Positions 34,203 through 42,646 of a stretch of 64,000 bases of DNA are shown piece after piece. Numbering within the stretch: position 1 is the stretch's first letter; each line of letters opens with the position of its first letter. The stretch covers positions 1 to 64,000 of the forward strand of contig JAGQGU010000004.1 in assembly GCA_020432165.1 (NCBI GenBank), in the 5' to 3' direction. A program made the position numbers and the translations under genes. Source of the stretch: Thermomicrobiales bacterium. GTDB taxonomy: Bacteria > Chloroflexota > Chloroflexia > Thermomicrobiales > UBA6265. Below the pieces are notes generated by a model. It searched no databases. It saw only the letters and a list, made by a program, of their open reading frames with translations, and was not told where the DNA came from.

Positions 34203-35018
34203 ATGAGACGTTTCGAGGGCCAGACAGTACTCGTGACTGGTGGCGGCGGTGGCATCGGCAGCGCCACAGTTCAGCGATTTGCTGAAGAAGGTGCCAGGAT
34301 CGCTGTTGCCGATATCGACATAAACAAGGCGCAGATGGTCGTTGATAGCTTGCCCGAATCGGTAGAAGCGATGGCTCTTCAGGTTGATGTGACCGACCCG
34401 GCGGACTGCGAGCGGATGGTGGCAAAGATCCTTGTTCGGTTTGGAGCGTTGCATGTGGTCTTCGCTAACGCCGGGATTAGTCGGACGGGATTGGTGGCCG
34501 ATATCGATCCGGCAGACTGGTCTGCTGTCATCAATATCAATCTGACCGGCGTGTTTCTCACCTGCAAATACAGCATCCCGGCACTGATTGCCGCTGGAGG
34601 AGGTGCAATCGTCACCATGTCATCCTCCATGGCCGGCTGGGACACCTCTCCGGGTGGTGCTGCCTATATGGCCAGCAAGGAAGGCGTCTCCGGGCTTACC
34701 AAGAGCCTGGCACTCCAACTGGGGCGACACGGTATTCGTGCGAATGCGATCTGCCCTGGGATTATCCGCACCCGCCTCAACTTCTCGCCTGATATGAGCG
34801 AGGCCGACTGGCAACGCCGTTACGACGATTTCTCCAAACGAATCCCGACCGGGCGCGTGGGTGAGCCGGAGGATGTGGCTGCTGTGGTCGCGTTCCTGGC
34901 CTCCAACGATGCGAGGCATATATCAGGTTCCACATTGCTGATTGATGGAGGGCAGACACTCCAGAGCTGGAGTAATGCACCCCACACAGAAACATACCCT
35001 TCCGAGGGTCTTTGGTAG
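34203..35018 (+). CDS. Short-chain dehydrogenase/reductase
   Basis: A classical SDR of 271 residues. It has the cofactor loop TGGGGGIG (12-19), an NADH-favouring Asp at the end of beta-2 (VADIDINKAQ), FANAGISRTG, catalytic Ser near 141-142 (TMSSSMAGW), Tyr155 and Lys159 (AAYMASKEG), and a C-terminal SGSTLLIDGGQ. AGAGGAGGAG precedes ATG 34203. In this cluster it probably oxidises or reduces a hydroxyl or carbonyl of the imported sugar; the substrate is unknown. Confidence 0.9.
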   Translation: MRRFEGQTVLVTGGGGGIGSATVQRFAEEGARIAVADIDINKAQMVVDSLPESVEAMALQVDVTDPADCERMVAKILVRFGALHVVFANAGISRTGLVADIDPADWSAVININLTGVFLTCKYSIPALIAAGGGAIVTMSSSMAGWDTSPGGAAYMASKEGVSGLTKSLALQLGRHGIRANAICPGIIRTRLNFSPDMSEADWQRRYDDFSKRIPTGRVGEPEDVAAVVAFLASNDARHISGSTLLIDGGQTLQSWSNAPHTETYPSEGLW

Positions 35019-35051
35019 CGCGTATCTGGAAAGAAAAGGGAAGGTTCACAG

Positions 35052-35855
35052 ATGAGACGATTTGATTCCTTGGGCAAAGAGAAAGCTGTGCTTGGCATGC
35101 TCCACCTGCGTCCGATGCCAGGAACACCTTTCTATGTTGAAGGGTCTTACGAGGAGACGATGCAAATCGCCGTGGAAGACGCTGTTGCATTGGCCGAAGG
35201 GGGTGCGACGGGTTGCCTGGTGCAGACAGTTGACCGCGTTTACACGACCGACAACACGTCGGATCCTGCCAGGATCGCTGCGGTCTCCAATATCGTGCAC
35301 GAGATCGATAAAGCGACACAAGACGGGTTTCAGATCGGCGTACAGCTTATGCGCAACGCGATCAATCCCTCGGTGGCCATCGCCAAGGTCTCCAATGGAA
35401 CCTATGTGCGGTGCGGCGCGATTGTTGGTGCCACGCTGAGCACTCATGGCTGGGTAGAACCCAATCCGCTGGAAGTGATGACCTATCGCCGACAGATCGG
35501 CGCGGAGCATATCAGGATCATCGCCGAGGTCGATTCGATGCACTACAAGTGGTTTGGCGGTGCCGCGGTGGCCGACGTTGCGCGTCAGGCCAAATACGTC
35601 GGTGCAGATGCTGTTTCTCTTGGTGATCCAGACGACGAAGTGACATTGCGCATGATCGCCGATGTGCGGGCGGCCGTTCCGGGAATCCCCATCATCCTCG
35701 CGGGGTACACGAATCACGGAAATGCCGCCAAGATGCTGGCCGCCGCGGATGGGGCATTTGTGGGGACCTGCCTCGAAAAGGGCGGTTGGGCTGGAAGAAT
35801 CGACGTCGAGCGTGTCCGTGAGTACGTGGACATCGTAAATCAGATCGTCAATTAG
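35052..35855 (+). CDS. BtpA/SgcQ family TIM-barrel protein
   Basis: The protein has 267 residues. The N-terminus AVLGMLHLRPMPGTPFY and the blocks IGVQLMRNAINPSVAIAKV, GADAVSLGDPDDE and IPIILAGYTNHGN match the BtpA/SgcQ family (predicted TIM barrel). BtpA was described as a photosystem I biogenesis factor in cyanobacteria and SgcQ lies in the E. coli sgc sugar operon; no enzymatic reaction is firmly known to me. Its place between an SDR and a SIS protein argues for a catabolic enzyme, perhaps an aldolase or epimerase (inference). Confidence 0.82.
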   Translation: MRRFDSLGKEKAVLGMLHLRPMPGTPFYVEGSYEETMQIAVEDAVALAEGGATGCLVQTVDRVYTTDNTSDPARIAAVSNIVHEIDKATQDGFQIGVQLMRNAINPSVAIAKVSNGTYVRCGAIVGATLSTHGWVEPNPLEVMTYRRQIGAEHIRIIAEVDSMHYKWFGGAAVADVARQAKYVGADAVSLGDPDDEVTLRMIADVRAAVPGIPIILAGYTNHGNAAKMLAAADGAFVGTCLEKGGWAGRIDVERVREYVDIVNQIVN

Positions 35856-35893
35856 TCAGCGTTTCAGTTTTTGAAGAGAGGGAGTCTCCGAAA

Positions 35894-36973
35894 ATGCAAC
35901 CAATGCCTGCTTCAGTAATGATTGGTCAGATCGAGGATTATCCGAATATCCTTCGGGATCAGGTTGGGTCCTACGATCAGGCCGCTCGTAAAGTTTTCTC
36001 CACCCTGGAGTACCGGTCCTTTCGACATGTCGTGGTTACTGGAGACGGTGACTCATTCCATGCTGCTCACGCGGTGGAGTTGGCATTCGAAAACATTGCT
36101 GGTGTCGTCTGTGAACCGATGAGTGCACAGCGCTTCCTGAGCTACGGTGCGGACTGGCTGACCGTTCCGGCTCCGCGACATACCCTTGTCATCGGAGTCT
36201 CGGCGTCGGGTGGCACGCAGCGTGTAGTGCAGGCCCTTACCAGGGCAAGGGAGCAGGGAGCTACCACGCTCGCGATCACGTGCACGCCTGGTAGTGCTGT
36301 CACGGAAGCCGCCGAAGCTGCGCTTATCTCCCAGCTATCGGATTTTGGTCCGTCCCCGGGGTTGCGTACCTTTGAAGCCAATCTGATCAACCTCTATTTG
36401 GTGGCTATTCGTATCGGTGAGATTCGCGGTCGTTTCACTCAGGATGAGGCGAACGCGATGCGTGTCGAGTTGTCCCAGCTGAGCGAACCGGCTGCTGCCA
36501 CGATCCAGGCGACGAAAGACCTGGCGAAGTCGGCAGCTGCCACGTTGGGCGATGCTGCACTTATGACGGTGGTCGGTAGTGGTCCAAGCTATGGCACAGC
36601 GCTCTTTTCGGCCGCAAAAATAGTCGAGGCTGCCGGGGTTATGGCGGTTGGTCAGGATCTGGAAGAGTGGGCCCACGTAGAGCGTTTCGCGTATCCGCTC
36701 GATATGCCCACCATCATCATCTCTCCAGACGGTCGATCGCACTGGCGTGCCGTCGATTTGGCGAAGTCGGCAAAGAGCCTCGGTCGACGAGTTGTAGTGG
36801 TGTGCAAGGATGGCGATGCTGAACTCGCCGAATCCGCTGATATGGTCTGGCCGGTTATGGGCGATTGCCGCGAGGAGTTCAGCCCTCTCCTGTACAACAT
36901 TGCCGTGTCGTTCTTCTCGTCCTATCTCGCAGATCACCTGGGACGCATGTTGTTCCAGACCGATCGCCTCTAG
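35894..36973 (+). CDS. Double-SIS-domain sugar isomerase/deglycase-like protein
   Basis: The protein has 359 residues with two SIS domains. The first has VVTGDGDSFHAAHAVELAFE and IGVSASGGTQRVVQALTRAR. The second has VVGSGPSYGTALFSAAKIVE and DLEEWAHVERFAYP, placing Glu/His where GlmS- and FrlB-like enzymes have catalytic residues. There is no glutaminase domain, so it is not GlmS. Related proteins (AgaS, FrlB) deaminate or deglycate phosphorylated amino sugars. This points to an amino- or glycosylamine sugar as cluster substrate (inference). Confidence 0.85.
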   Translation: MQPMPASVMIGQIEDYPNILRDQVGSYDQAARKVFSTLEYRSFRHVVVTGDGDSFHAAHAVELAFENIAGVVCEPMSAQRFLSYGADWLTVPAPRHTLVIGVSASGGTQRVVQALTRAREQGATTLAITCTPGSAVTEAAEAALISQLSDFGPSPGLRTFEANLINLYLVAIRIGEIRGRFTQDEANAMRVELSQLSEPAAATIQATKDLAKSAAATLGDAALMTVVGSGPSYGTALFSAAKIVEAAGVMAVGQDLEEWAHVERFAYPLDMPTIIISPDGRSHWRAVDLAKSAKSLGRRVVVVCKDGDAELAESADMVWPVMGDCREEFSPLLYNIAVSFFSSYLADHLGRMLFQTDRL

Positions 36974-37013
36974 GTTTCTTGAGCTATACCGTCACATCGC
37001 AGGAGATGAGCAA

Positions 37014-37421
37014 ATGTTTTCCCGCATACCAGTGCCTACAGAGAACCGCCAGGAACTGATCAATATCACGGATGAAATACGCAAGATCGTGAAGGATTCG
37101 GGTGTTACGGAGGGTCTCTGCGTGGTGTTCTGTCCGCACAGCACCGCCGGTCTGACAATCAACTCCTACCTGGATCCGATGACGCCGAAGGACATCGTGT
37201 TCGAGATGGATCGGATTGTGCCAACGCGTGTCGACTTTTTTCATGAGTTCGATACGCCTTCGGATGCCTCCGCACATGTGAAGACGAGTCTGATCGGTAT
37301 CGATCAGACACTCATCATCGCAGGCGGAGATATCGTGCTCGGGCGCTCGCAGGGGGTCCTGTTCGCTGAATACGACGGCCCGCGCAGTCGCGAGGTTTTC
37401 GTGAAGGTTATTGCCGGATAA
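37014..37421 (+). CDS. YjbQ family protein (UPF0047)
   Basis: The protein has 135 residues. The signature CPHSTAGLTINSYLDP and the distal HVKTSLIG, plus a GRSQGVLFAEYDGPRSR end, identify the YjbQ/UPF0047 fold, with conserved Cys and His near a metal site. AGGAG lies eight bases before ATG 37014; upstream in-frame codons lie inside the SIS gene. Family members show weak secondary thiamin-phosphate synthase activity, but their real role is not settled. Its presence in a sugar cluster suggests a phospho-metabolite function. Confidence 0.85.
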   Translation: MFSRIPVPTENRQELINITDEIRKIVKDSGVTEGLCVVFCPHSTAGLTINSYLDPMTPKDIVFEMDRIVPTRVDFFHEFDTPSDASAHVKTSLIGIDQTLIIAGGDIVLGRSQGVLFAEYDGPRSREVFVKVIAG

Positions 37422-37493
37422 GCTGATTCGCGATCCGTGGCTGGGCGGATCGTCGCTGATGGCACATGCGGTATCGGGGAGATTCAACACGAT

Positions 37494-38435
37494 ATGGTAG
37501 ACGTTGTTGTTTATGGCAAGGTGATTATCGACAGTTTGAAGATCTCCGATACCGTCATTGTGCGGAACATCATCGGAGGCGGAGGGCCTCAGGCTGCCTT
37601 CGGAGCACGTGTCTGGCACCCATCCGTGGGATTCGCGACACGCGTTGGTTACGATTTCGATGCCGATCTTCGTCACGCACTGGAAGGACTTCCGGTAGAC
37701 CAGCAGGGTGTGACGACCTTCGCTGACTGTGTGACATTGCGCGGTCGCCCGATCTCCTACGACGCAAACGAGTACGCTGTCCCGGCGGAGCCTGACTCTG
37801 AACATGCGATCTATGGTCCAGCTGGATGGAAAGAGCTGCTGAGCCAACCGATATCGCTGCCAGACGACTACCGGCATCCGCGGGCGATTCACCTTGTGAC
37901 CGAATATGCGCATGAAGAGATAGTGCAGGATGCTTTGGCCATGCGCCAAGAGGGGGTCATTTTCTCCCTCGAGCCACTCATCGATCATCGGGGGTTTACC
38001 AACCAGGATGAGATCGTTGAGTTGCTAAAGCATGTTGATCTGGTGACACCGGATTGGCCGTCGGCCAGTGGTATTGCCAAGAGCGACGATCCTGCCAAGG
38101 TGCTGGCCCATTGGTCATCTCTTGGTACACCAGTGGTTGCGATCCGCAACGGGCGCCATGGGTCATATGTTTGGAACTCCTGGACTGATGCAGCCTGGCA
38201 TGTTCCGGCATTGCCCGTAGACGTTGTTGATCCCACTGGAGGAGGCAACGCCTACGGCGGTGGGCTGGTAGCTGGTTGGCTTGAATCGCGTGATGCACTC
38301 AAGGCTGCGGTTTCCGGCACGGTCTCCGCATCGTTGATGATCGAAACAATTGGGGTTCCGGCATGGTCGGACGAGATACCCGCTATCGCACGCCAGCGTC
38401 GTGAAGACGCAATGGCACGCTGCACACGAATGTAG
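37494..38435 (+). CDS. PfkB/ribokinase-like protein lacking the catalytic aspartate
   Basis: The protein has 313 residues from ATG 37494 (GTG 37437 is also in frame but lacks an RBS). VVVYGKVIIDSL and NIIGGGGPQAAFGARVW form the N-terminal PfkB motif. The C-terminal motif, normally DTxGAGD, reads DPTGGGNAYGGG (246-257), so the catalytic base Asp is Asn252 (AAC at 38247-38249). The sugar lid region is short. It may be a non-canonical kinase, a sugar sensor or a degenerate enzyme. The upstream gene ends 16 bp before the GTG, and the next gene begins 6 bp after its stop. Confidence 0.78.
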   Translation: MVDVVVYGKVIIDSLKISDTVIVRNIIGGGGPQAAFGARVWHPSVGFATRVGYDFDADLRHALEGLPVDQQGVTTFADCVTLRGRPISYDANEYAVPAEPDSEHAIYGPAGWKELLSQPISLPDDYRHPRAIHLVTEYAHEEIVQDALAMRQEGVIFSLEPLIDHRGFTNQDEIVELLKHVDLVTPDWPSASGIAKSDDPAKVLAHWSSLGTPVVAIRNGRHGSYVWNSWTDAAWHVPALPVDVVDPTGGGNAYGGGLVAGWLESRDALKAAVSGTVSASLMIETIGVPAWSDEIPAIARQRREDAMARCTRM

Positions 38436-38441
38436 GCGGAA

Positions 38442-39404
38442 ATGGAAACAGAACGATCTGCCACTCCACTTCTATCTGTACGAGGCCTCACGAAAGAGTT
38501 CGGTGCTTTTCGTGCCGTGAACGATCTTGATCTGGATGTCTATCCTGGCGAGATCGTTGGCCTCCTGGGACCAAACGGAGCAGGGAAGTCGACATTGTTG
38601 TCGATGGTATTGGGTCTGCTGGCTCCCACCAGCGGAGAGATATCGCTTTTCGGAGCCACAACCCATCAGGAGAATCGTGAAGCGCGTCGCCGCATGAGCT
38701 ACGTTCCGGAGACGCAGGCCATCTATGACGAAATGATCGCGCTCGAGTATGTCGACTTCTTTCGGGAGATCTACGGCTTGCCGGAGAGCGATGATGATGT
38801 GCTGGATCTCTTCGAACGGCTTGATCTTGAGAAATGGATCAACAGCCGCGTCGCAAACTTTTCCATGGGAATGAAGCGCAGGTTAGGACTTATCCGGGCG
38901 ATTGCAACCGATCCTGACCTGATCGTTTTGGATGAACCTGTGGCCAATCTGGATCCCCGTGGCATCGTCAAGGTTCGCGAGCTATTGCAACAGCAACGTG
39001 ACCTGGGCCGGTCGGTCCTCGTGTCTTCCCACTTGCTTGGGGAGATCGAACTCCTCGCAGATAGAGTGATCGTGATGAGGAACGGCAGTGTGGTGCTGGA
39101 AGGTACGCCTTCTTCCATTAGAGATGGGCAAGTGGTTGGCGGTCGGATCGAGGTCGAGATCGCTGGCGACATCGATCAGGTCATGGTTGCTCTCCGTCGG
39201 CTTCCGTTTGTTGGCGATGTCAGGCGACATAAAGACCTCATCCAGATTGCTGTATCGAGTGGGGATGATCATCGGCAGAAGATCAGCCAATGTATTCACG
39301 ATGAAGGTGCGGTCGTGCTGCAAATGACATCGAGCACGGTGTCTCTGGAAGATATGTTCCTCACAGCAACCGCTGATCATGGATCGAAAGCGAAGACACG
39401 ATGA
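38442..39404 (+). CDS. ABC transporter ATP-binding protein (second transporter)
   Basis: The protein has 320 residues. It has Walker A GPNGAGKST, signature FSMGMKRRLGL (a degenerate LSGGQ), Walker B LIVLDEPVANLD and H-loop VSSHLLGEIE. The C-terminal 85 residues are an extension (IEVEIAGDIDQVMVALRRL and onward) as in NatA/CcmA-type exporters. It starts 6 bp after the PfkB stop, so it belongs to the same operon. Four bases overlap with the permease gene (ATGA). Confidence 0.9.
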   Translation: METERSATPLLSVRGLTKEFGAFRAVNDLDLDVYPGEIVGLLGPNGAGKSTLLSMVLGLLAPTSGEISLFGATTHQENREARRRMSYVPETQAIYDEMIALEYVDFFREIYGLPESDDDVLDLFERLDLEKWINSRVANFSMGMKRRLGLIRAIATDPDLIVLDEPVANLDPRGIVKVRELLQQQRDLGRSVLVSSHLLGEIELLADRVIVMRNGSVVLEGTPSSIRDGQVVGGRIEVEIAGDIDQVMVALRRLPFVGDVRRHKDLIQIAVSSGDDHRQKISQCIHDEGAVVLQMTSSTVSLEDMFLTATADHGSKAKTR

Positions 39405-40270
39405 GCACAGAATTCTCAAACAGTGCATTTCGATCATTCGCTGATCTCGCTATCGGAATGCGACCCATGAAGGCCGTATTTCGGCGCTATACCCGGTTGT
39501 CCAGTCTCCAGATTGGCACGCTAATCGTAGTAGGGATCGTTCTGCTGGCCGCGACGGCTGTGCTGCAGGGGGATCTGGAGTTTCTGGAAAGGAACGCGAT
39601 TCTCGTTACGACCGATCCTTTGCAAACCCCACTGGTCCTCAGTGTCGGCATGATCTCGCTGTTTCTCGGATTGAGCGCCGTCATTGGTGTAACCAGCGAA
39701 GTGGAAAACGGGACATTAGCGGTCCTCCTCTCCGGGCCTGTAACCACCAGCTCATTCCTCGCCGGGATCGTCCTGGGTAGTTTGGTCTTCTACAGTTGGT
39801 CGCTACTACTTGTATTGGGGTGGTCTGTCCTGGCGGCCACAATCATCAATCTCCACATCTCGGCGGCACTGTTGTTGATGATGGCAGCGTCATATGCCGT
39901 TGTTTTTGCAGTGATATCGCTCGGACTCCTGATCAGCGCATGGAGCCAGAAGCGTTGGACGGCGATCCTGGTATACGCGGCGATTGTGCTTCTGGATATT
40001 GCCCTGCGCGTGCTGGACCGATTTATCGGTTCCGTGCCAGTTCAGAGCGAATCGACCCGAAATGATCCCTGGCATTTCTTGCGTAGCGTATCTGGCGTTC
40101 TGGATCGGGCTGTGCAGTGGTTCTCACCCTTTGCCAAGTTTGATGCGATGGCCAGGGCGCTGGAGTTCGCGGACTATCAGCAGTTCTTCCTGCAACTTAT
40201 GGGAACCATCCTTTTTGGAGTGGTTATGTTTTTCCTGGCTTCGTGGCTTCTGAAAGGACAGCGCGCATGA
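39401..40270 (+). CDS. ABC-2 family permease (NosY-like)
   Basis: The protein has 289 residues with a polar N-terminus of about 40 residues and six hydrophobic spans. VTSEVENGTLAVLLSGPVT is the cytoplasmic helix typical of ABC-2/NosY permeases that contact the ATPase. Its ends overlap both neighbours by four bases, so the ATPase, this permease and the following surface protein are translated as one coupled set. The direction of transport is probably export; the substrate is unknown. Confidence 0.85.
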   Translation: MSTEFSNSAFRSFADLAIGMRPMKAVFRRYTRLSSLQIGTLIVVGIVLLAATAVLQGDLEFLERNAILVTTDPLQTPLVLSVGMISLFLGLSAVIGVTSEVENGTLAVLLSGPVTTSSFLAGIVLGSLVFYSWSLLLVLGWSVLAATIINLHISAALLLMMAASYAVVFAVISLGLLISAWSQKRWTAILVYAAIVLLDIALRVLDRFIGSVPVQSESTRNDPWHFLRSVSGVLDRAVQWFSPFAKFDAMARALEFADYQQFFLQLMGTILFGVVMFFLASWLLKGQRA

Positions 40271-41619
40271 TCACCCGTCGAATGGCGCCAGTTATCGCCT
40301 TGCGGTGTCTCTTGACGCTGGGGCTGGTAGCTTCTCTGCTTTCCATGTCAGGCCACCAGGGTGCCCGGGCACAGTATGCCGAGAATCCGGAGGTTGCGAA
40401 TGTATATGGGATTACGTACTTTGATGGTCTGCTCTATGGCTCAACCATGGCACCGCCTTCGGTGGACACCATCTATATTCTGGCGGACCAAACAAGTTTC
40501 CTCAGTTTGCGAGAGACGATCGTTTACTTTTGGCCGCTAACGAATCAGTACCTCGCGGACTGGGATTCCAGAAATGAGCTGCTCGATAGCGTCCTGGAAG
40601 TTGACGGCCCCGGTGGCAAGATGGAGATTCCACTTGCGGATTACGTCATCCAGTACCAGAAAGACGATGCTCGTTCCTCTTTGAGGGTTTACCTGAATGA
40701 CGATGCTCATGCGAAGTACGACGAGTTTGTCTCACTCAGCACGCAGTATCAGGATGCTCTTGCTCAATACAACACCGACCTCGTTGTCTGGCAGCAGGGA
40801 ATGGATACCTATCTGAGATCCACGCCGGAGACAATCGCGGAGCTGCCAACCCCCGAGCCGCCTCCTCAGGAACCTGAGGATCTCGGCACGATGAGTTCTG
40901 ATCTCCAGCGTGGTTTCCCCGTGGCACTCCCCGCCGGTAACTACAAGATACAGGCTCGTGATCCCAATGGAGAGATTATCGAGGGCAGCCAGAAGTCGCT
41001 GGTGGTATTTGAAGAGGGCGAGTTTGCCATCGGGTTCGATATCATTCCCGAGCAACGCTGGACTCGACCCGAGCGATCGAGTGAATCCTCATCTCCTATC
41101 TACACCTCTGCGAACACCACGATCTATGTTCAGCCATTCTGGCAGTCTCGCATGGGGGCGGTATATGACGCCCGGATGCGAAACCCGCAAGATCTGACAG
41201 CATTACCCGGAGAGTCAACGTGGGCACTTCATGAGGCCGCCCTGCCTGATCATCTGGTGGTGGAACAGGATGGCAAAGTCATAGCGGAGGTACCTCTCGA
41301 GTCCTTTGTTGTGCATCAGGTTGCTGGTCCCACGCTGGGATATACCGTGGAGCGATTTGATCCGGTCTCCATGGAAAGCGAATCGTTCCAGGGTTTCGAG
41401 CTGGATGCTGAGCTTATCAGTTCCAACCCGACGATCCGGCTGGTCGATGCTGAGGGAAACACACTCTCTGGCAGTGAGAGAGACCTGCGGTCACTTCATC
41501 CTCAGAACATTGGCTGGCTCTACGCCGGTGCAGCTCTGCCACTTGTGGCGGTAGGACTCGTGGGCGTCTTCCGACTGCGGGGATCGCAGTCGCGGAGTCA
41601 AGAGCTTGAGAAAGAATAG
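40267..41619 (+). CDS. Extracytoplasmic protein with C-terminal membrane anchor, coupled to the ABC exporter
   Basis: The protein has 450 residues and an unrecognised family. The signal peptide is PVIALRCLLTLGLVASLLSM with cleavage near GARAQ. The ectodomain (about 38-415) is beta-rich with a Pro-rich hinge, LPTPEPPPQEPED, near 200. One transmembrane helix closes it (WLYAGAALPLVAVGLVGVF), leaving a short charged tail. The start at 40267 overlaps the permease stop (ATGA). It may be an accessory subunit of the transporter or its surface client. Exclusive coupling to the ABC pair is the main clue. Confidence 0.7.
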   Translation: MITRRMAPVIALRCLLTLGLVASLLSMSGHQGARAQYAENPEVANVYGITYFDGLLYGSTMAPPSVDTIYILADQTSFLSLRETIVYFWPLTNQYLADWDSRNELLDSVLEVDGPGGKMEIPLADYVIQYQKDDARSSLRVYLNDDAHAKYDEFVSLSTQYQDALAQYNTDLVVWQQGMDTYLRSTPETIAELPTPEPPPQEPEDLGTMSSDLQRGFPVALPAGNYKIQARDPNGEIIEGSQKSLVVFEEGEFAIGFDIIPEQRWTRPERSSESSSPIYTSANTTIYVQPFWQSRMGAVYDARMRNPQDLTALPGESTWALHEAALPDHLVVEQDGKVIAEVPLESFVVHQVAGPTLGYTVERFDPVSMESESFQGFELDAELISSNPTIRLVDAEGNTLSGSERDLRSLHPQNIGWLYAGAALPLVAVGLVGVFRLRGSQSRSQELEKE

Positions 41620-41663
41620 TCGACGGTTGAGTTGAATCAGCAAATATCGGTGGAGGGGTTTTG

Positions 41664-42602
41664 ATGGAGCGCGAGCGTGCTGTCGCGATTGGGCAGTGTA
41701 TTTCCATTCTCATTCTGATGTCGCTTGGTACGGTGTTGACCAAGATGTCACTCGGCAACGTGGAACCACTCACCTTCGTAGGGGTTTCGGTTCTGATCGG
41801 TATGATCGCCATGTCGATATACACGTTCATCATTAGAGGTGAACGCATTCCCCGCGGTTTGCCACCCTCGGTCTGGTACTACATGATCGCCATTGGCGTT
41901 GGGAATTTCGCAATTGTACGCGTGTTGAACACCGTCTCACTCGATCTCATGCCGGCATCCACCAATACGTTTCTCACCAACTTCGTGGGATTCGTGACCA
42001 TGGGAATGAGCATCTTTCTCCTGAAAGAGAGTCCGACGCCGTTCCAGATTCTGGGAGCGATCATCGCCGTCATTGGTATTCGCGTCTTCTTTCCGACGCT
42101 GCCAAGCCCAGATGAAATGACCGGTATTATCTTGGTCGGCCTGAGCATCCTTGCGCTGGGGTATACGAATAATATCGCCCGTAAACTGGCGGTAGAGACC
42201 AGGGGAGAGGTGAGCAATAACGTCATCTCCACCGTGGCGTTGCTCGTTGGCGGCTCTATTGCCGTGGTGATCTGCTTCGCGCTGGAATGGCCTCCCAGAA
42301 TCACGACGGGCACCGACTGGATGAATGCCTTTTATGCTGGATTGGTGATGATTGCTCTCGGCCTGACGCTGTGGAATCACATCCTGCGTACACTACGTTC
42401 GTATGAGGCAAGTATTCTTGGGGCGTCGACGGTGATCTGGACAACACTTCTGGCGATTCCCATGCTGGGAGAGCACGTCACCAGCTACCAGGTTGCTGGT
42501 ATGGGCTTGTTGGTCGTTGGTCTGGCCACCGTGCAGATCAGGTCCAACATTTCCCTCGGCTCCCTTCTGGGGCGCAAGGCATCGCGCTCAACGGAGGTGT
42601 GA
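41664..42602 (+). CDS. EamA/DMT-family transporter
   Basis: The protein has 312 residues with ten hydrophobic spans in two EamA repeats (about 5-140 and 150-295). The second repeat ends IPMLGEHVTSYQVAGMGLLV, a typical EamA signature. Such proteins export amino acids or metabolites or act as drug/metabolite exchangers. GGAGGGG precedes ATG 41664. It lies 44 bp after the surface protein gene in the same direction. Confidence 0.88.
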   Translation: MERERAVAIGQCISILILMSLGTVLTKMSLGNVEPLTFVGVSVLIGMIAMSIYTFIIRGERIPRGLPPSVWYYMIAIGVGNFAIVRVLNTVSLDLMPASTNTFLTNFVGFVTMGMSIFLLKESPTPFQILGAIIAVIGIRVFFPTLPSPDEMTGIILVGLSILALGYTNNIARKLAVETRGEVSNNVISTVALLVGGSIAVVICFALEWPPRITTGTDWMNAFYAGLVMIALGLTLWNHILRTLRSYEASILGASTVIWTTLLAIPMLGEHVTSYQVAGMGLLVVGLATVQIRSNISLGSLLGRKASRSTEV

Positions 42603-42646
42603 TGGTAGGCAGCAGGCTGAAGCACCGGAAAGGATTCGTTCTGTAG

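Noticed and set aside
36984-37988. 334-codon minus-strand open frame
   Set aside because: It is antisense to the YjbQ and PfkB-like genes of the sugar cluster.
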